A stretch of DNA of 46,342 nucleotides from Terrimicrobiaceae bacterium (lineage in GTDB: Bacteria > Verrucomicrobiota > Verrucomicrobiia > Chthoniobacterales > JAATET01), in NCBI GenBank assembly GCA_028713285.1, contig JAQTOP010000019.1, forward strand, positions 1 through 46,342, given 5' to 3'. The notes under the pieces were generated by a model. That model made no database searches, was not told the origin of the DNA, and saw nothing but the letters and a program-made list of their open reading frames with translations. Below, piece after piece: positions 43,445-46,342 of the stretch. Positions within the stretch are counted from its first letter, which is position 1. Each line of letters begins with the position of its first letter. The position numbers were made by a program, and so were the translations under genes.

Positions 43445-45526
43445 GTGGCCACCGCCGCCAGTAAACGCTCCCGCCGCCGCTTCATCGAGCTGGCCTGCAT
43501 CTGCCTCGCCGTCGCCGCGCTGGGCGCGATCGTCTTTCCTCGGAACAATACGCTCCGAAGTGCGGAATTGAGCGTGCAGGACAATGTCCTCGCCTGGAGC
43601 GGCGGCCGCGCGACGCTGTCCGACTTCGTCTTCGTCGCCATCGACGATCCTTCGCTCAAGCTGGAACTTTGGCCCGAAGACATCGCGCAATCCCCCTCCC
43701 TTGCGGCCATGACGGCGGGATGGGGCCGCTGGCCGCGGTCGGTCTATGCCGACGCCATCGAGCGAATCCTCGGCGCAGGCGCAAAGGTCGTGATCGTGGA
43801 TTTGGTGCTGGACTCTCCCCGGGCGGGTGATGAAGCCCTCAAAGCCACTCTGGATCGGCATCCGAGGCAGATCGTGCTCGGGGCAAACTTGAGCTACGAC
43901 TCGACGAACCCCGACCACCCCGAGCTAAGCACTCCGACATTCCGCCTGCCATCGCCAACCCTCATCGCACGGCCCGACGAAGATCCGCGCGTGGGATTTG
44001 TGAATTTTTTTCCCGACGCGGATGATCAGACGGTCCGCACCGCGCGATTCTCGATCCGCTCCGGAACCGGGAAATATCGCGCGCTCTCCGCCGTCGCCGC
44101 CGATTTCCTCGGGATGGGCGACCGCGTTCCAAACGACGGGAAAATTCACCCGTTCCGCTTTGCGAATCCCTCGGGGCTGCGAATCGTGCCTTTTTACACG
44201 CTCTTTCTCGCCAGCGATTGGAAACGTTCATTGAAAGACGGCGCCGTGTTCAAGGACAAGATCGTCGTTCTCGGACCGAGCGCGCCGATCCTTCACGACA
44301 TCGTCCTCACGCCTCTTGGCGCGATGCTACCGGGCCCCCTCGTGCATGCAAACGCGCTGGCGGCGATCCATAACGGCTCTTTTTACTCTCGCCCCAGTCC
44401 CGGACTTTTGACCACCGCTGTGTTCCTATCCGCCTTTCTCGCGCTGGGCATCACGGTCACATTTCGCAATCCCGTCGTTGCGCTGGCGATCTTGCTGGGA
44501 ACCTGCGCTGCGCTCGGGCTGACAGCCTTTGGGATCGCCGTGGGGCTAGCTCATCTCCTCCCCATCGTGCAGCCGGGAAGTGTTCTTCTGGCGGCGGGCG
44601 TCGCCTGCATCGCCTGGAACTTCGGCCAGGAGCGCCGGGAGAGCGGGCGCATGCGTTCCACGCTCGAGCGCTATGTCTCGCGCAACGTCGTCCGCGAGAT
44701 CCTCGACAACCGCGACGATTTCCTCAACGCCCTCGGCGGCACGCGCAAGCCAATGACCGTATTTTTCTCGGACGTGCGCGGGTTCACTTCCTTCGCCGAG
44801 CGGGAGGACGCCCAATCCATCGTCGGGCAGCTCAACGAATACCTCGGCGAGATGGTGGGTGTGGTTTTCCGGCATCAAGGCACGGTGGATAAATTCATGG
44901 GCGACGGCATCATGGCCGTCTGGGGAAATGTAGTGAGCGAGGGCGCGGCGAAGGACGCCGCCAACGCCGTAAGCGCCGCGCTGGAAATGCTGGGGCGGCT
45001 GAAGGATCTCAACGCCGCATGGACGGCGCGCGGGCTCGCGCCATTCGCCATCGGCATCGGACTGCACCACGGCGAGGCCGTTTTCGGCAATATCGGCTCG
45101 TCCGAAAAAATGGAGCCGACCGTGATCGGAGACACCGTGAATCTCGCGTCGCGCGTCGAGGGCCTTACGAAAAAATACGGTGTGCCGCTGTGCATCACCC
45201 AGCCGCTCGCGGAGCTGGTCGCGGACCGATTCCTGTTTCGCTCCGTCGATCTCGTGCAGGTCGTCGGCAAGTCGCGCCCGATCGAGATTTTCACGGTCAT
45301 CGGGGATTGCCCCGCAGAGATGCCGGGGTGGATTAAATGCTACGAAGGCGCCATCGCTGATTTCCGTGCGCGCCGGTTCGCCGAGGCCGCCGAGGCGCTC
45401 CGCCAATGCCTCGAGGCCGAGCCCGGCGACAAGCTCAGCGCAATGTATCTCGATCGCACCGCCGCATTCATCGCAAGCCCGCCGCCGGAGGACTGGACCG
45501 GTGCGGAGATTGCGACGTCGAAATAA
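43445..45526 (+). CDS. CHASE2-domain class III adenylate cyclase
   Basis: 693 residues. An N-terminal membrane helix (FIELACICLAVAALGAIVF), an extracytoplasmic CHASE2 sensor (DFVFVAIDDPSLK, VIVDLVLDSP, VGFVNFFPDADDQTVR, KDKIVVLGPSAPI), three membrane helices (about 315-400), a short coil, and the cyclase domain (about 430-600). Catalytic residues: Asp in FFSDVRGFTSFAE and KFMGDGIMAVWGN, Lys in TVDKFMG and Asp in VIGDTVNLASR for adenine choice, with Asn and Arg of the transition state. So it makes cAMP from ATP in response to a periplasmic signal. A TPR-like helical tail (IADFRARRFAEAAEALRQ) ends the protein. Start GTG 43445, as no in-frame ATG lies upstream. Confidence 0.9.
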   Translation: MATAASKRSRRRFIELACICLAVAALGAIVFPRNNTLRSAELSVQDNVLAWSGGRATLSDFVFVAIDDPSLKLELWPEDIAQSPSLAAMTAGWGRWPRSVYADAIERILGAGAKVVIVDLVLDSPRAGDEALKATLDRHPRQIVLGANLSYDSTNPDHPELSTPTFRLPSPTLIARPDEDPRVGFVNFFPDADDQTVRTARFSIRSGTGKYRALSAVAADFLGMGDRVPNDGKIHPFRFANPSGLRIVPFYTLFLASDWKRSLKDGAVFKDKIVVLGPSAPILHDIVLTPLGAMLPGPLVHANALAAIHNGSFYSRPSPGLLTTAVFLSAFLALGITVTFRNPVVALAILLGTCAALGLTAFGIAVGLAHLLPIVQPGSVLLAAGVACIAWNFGQERRESGRMRSTLERYVSRNVVREILDNRDDFLNALGGTRKPMTVFFSDVRGFTSFAEREDAQSIVGQLNEYLGEMVGVVFRHQGTVDKFMGDGIMAVWGNVVSEGAAKDAANAVSAALEMLGRLKDLNAAWTARGLAPFAIGIGLHHGEAVFGNIGSSEKMEPTVIGDTVNLASRVEGLTKKYGVPLCITQPLAELVADRFLFRSVDLVQVVGKSRPIEIFTVIGDCPAEMPGWIKCYEGAIADFRARRFAEAAEALRQCLEAEPGDKLSAMYLDRTAAFIASPPPEDWTGAEIATSK

Positions 45527-45555
45527 GAAAGCACCGGCGGCCGTGCCGGCTTTTT
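45527..45555. terminator. Bidirectional terminator between the cyclase and hopene cyclase genes
   Basis: AAAG-CA-CCGGC (45528-45538) pairs with GCCGG-CTTT (from 45545) around a 6-base loop, with a two-base bulge, followed by TTTTT at 45551-45555. It begins directly behind the cyclase stop and reaches the stop codon of the convergent gene. Confidence 0.6.
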
Positions 45556-46342
45556 CATCCCGCCAGCTTCCGATACGTCGCGAGCGCGAGCAGCGGGAAG
45601 TGCAGCCGATACATGCCGTAGCGGAGGTAGAATACCCGCGGGAACCCGGTGCCCGTCGTCTCCGTCTCCGTCCACGAGCCGTCGGGATTTTGATTTCGCA
45701 CGAGCCATTCGATGCCACGCCGGATCGACTCGCGGCCCGCATCGCCGCAGGCGCACAGGCCCATGAGCGCCCACGCCGTCTGGCTCGCGGTGCTCGGGCC
45801 CACGCCCTTGAGCGAGGGGAAATCGTAACTCTCGCACGTCTCGCCCCAGCCGCCGTCATCGCCCTGGCAGCTCTCGAGCCAGTCGCGGCCGCGGCGAATC
45901 CATTCCTGATCCATGTTTTCCCCGATGGCGGCGAGCCCGCGCAGCGCCTGCCATGTGCCGTAGATATAGTTCACGCCCCAGCGGCCGTACCACGAGCCGT
46001 CGGCCTCCTGCGTCCGGCGCAAATACCGGATCGCGCGGCGGACGGGCTGGCTTTGTCGATCGTGGCCGATGGCGCCGAGCAATTCGAGCACCCGCGCCGT
46101 GAGGTCGCTGCACGTGGGGTCGAGGATCGCGTTGTGATCGGCGAAGGGCACGTGCTCGAGCCAGGCGGCGGTCAGATCCTTGTCGAATGCGGCCCACCCT
46201 CCGTCGCGGCATTGGAAACTCAGCAGCCAGCCGAGGGCGCGGTCGAATTGCTCGCGGCGCTTCACCGCATCGCGCGGCGCGACGTGGCGCAGCGCCATGA
46301 GCACCATCATCGTGTCGTCCGTGTCGGGGTAATACACGTTGT
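45555..46342 (-). CDS. shc: Squalene-hopene cyclase, C-terminal part (5' end outside the window)
   Basis: 262 codons are visible; the gene continues beyond 46342. The protonating DxDD motif is present as YYPDTDDTMM, right at the window edge. QW repeats follow (FQCRDGGWAAFD, QEADGSWYGRWGVNYIYGTW, CQGDDGGWGE, QNPDGSWTETE) and the family end TGTGFPRVFYLRYGMYRLHF. The enzyme folds squalene into hopene, giving hopanoids that stiffen the membrane. Position fits a gene of about 640 residues. It is convergent with the cAMP cyclase gene. Confidence 0.93.
   Translation of the reverse strand, partial: NVYYPDTDDTMMVLMALRHVAPRDAVKRREQFDRALGWLLSFQCRDGGWAAFDKDLTAAWLEHVPFADHNAILDPTCSDLTARVLELLGAIGHDRQSQPVRRAIRYLRRTQEADGSWYGRWGVNYIYGTWQALRGLAAIGENMDQEWIRRGRDWLESCQGDDGGWGETCESYDFPSLKGVGPSTASQTAWALMGLCACGDAGRESIRRGIEWLVRNQNPDGSWTETETTGTGFPRVFYLRYGMYRLHFPLLALATYRKLAG

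Overview
The window reads as a GC-rich chromosomal segment of a Verrucomicrobiota bacterium or a close PVC-superphylum relative. The evidence is a very long GreA-type protein of the kind known from Chlamydiae, PEP-CTERM tails, a squalene-hopene cyclase, a glutaredoxin next to ribBA, and the FecR / beta-barrel / CHASE2-cyclase trio. The phylum call is inference from gene content; class and genus cannot be fixed. No tRNA, rRNA or CRISPR array was seen.

Layout. 0-0.7 kb: the 3' end of ribBA and a CGWS glutaredoxin closed by a strong terminator. 0.8-8.7 kb: an exopolysaccharide-type locus with two TPR proteins, a TPR/beta-barrel export porin and a cellulose-synthase-like GT2 in one overlapping operon, a convergent stand-alone PilZ protein, and a secreted GH26 (beta-mannanase family) enzyme. 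8.7-12.7 kb: zwf-opcA (pentose phosphate entry) and lysA. 12.7-14.5 kb: a scar with a degenerate IS4-family transposase, a truncated DUF5615 toxin-like fragment and DUF4256. 14.6-16.6 kb: a VOC protein and an FAD monooxygenase. 16.6-19.8 kb: a VIT-family transporter plus P1B-4 metal ATPase operon with a perfect FNR-type box upstream. 19.8-23.4 kb: a scrambled phosphoesterase pseudogene, a PEP-CTERM serine protease, DUF4287, DoxX, a frameshifted AraC regulator and an SRPBCC protein.

23.5-34.9 kb is mostly housekeeping: prfB with its programmed +1 frameshift, ftsB, eno, the long GreA, a fatty-acid desaturase, infA, mpl, a CysJ-like reductase and two CNNM/CBS membrane proteins. 35.0-37.05 kb holds a DUF309 protein, a heavily decayed Ig-domain/PEP-CTERM gene, and the tail of an unrelated gene. 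37.1-40.4 kb is a manganese neighbourhood (usp, mntH, mntR) with metF in the middle. 40.4-46.3 kb holds a 5'-3' exonuclease, the FecR / outer-membrane barrel / CHASE2 adenylate cyclase trio, and the C-terminal part of a squalene-hopene cyclase cut by the window end.

The main system to look at is the polysaccharide locus. All parts of a synthase-dependent secretion machine are present (GT2, periplasmic TPR, outer-membrane porin, c-di-GMP-type PilZ, secreted hydrolase), but the arrangement matches none of Bcs, Alg, Pel or Pga exactly, and the hydrolase family points to a mannan-like polymer. Secondary interests are the FNR-box metal efflux operon, the FecR/OMP/cyclase signalling trio, and a recurring promoter pattern that would give leaderless or nearly leaderless mRNAs.
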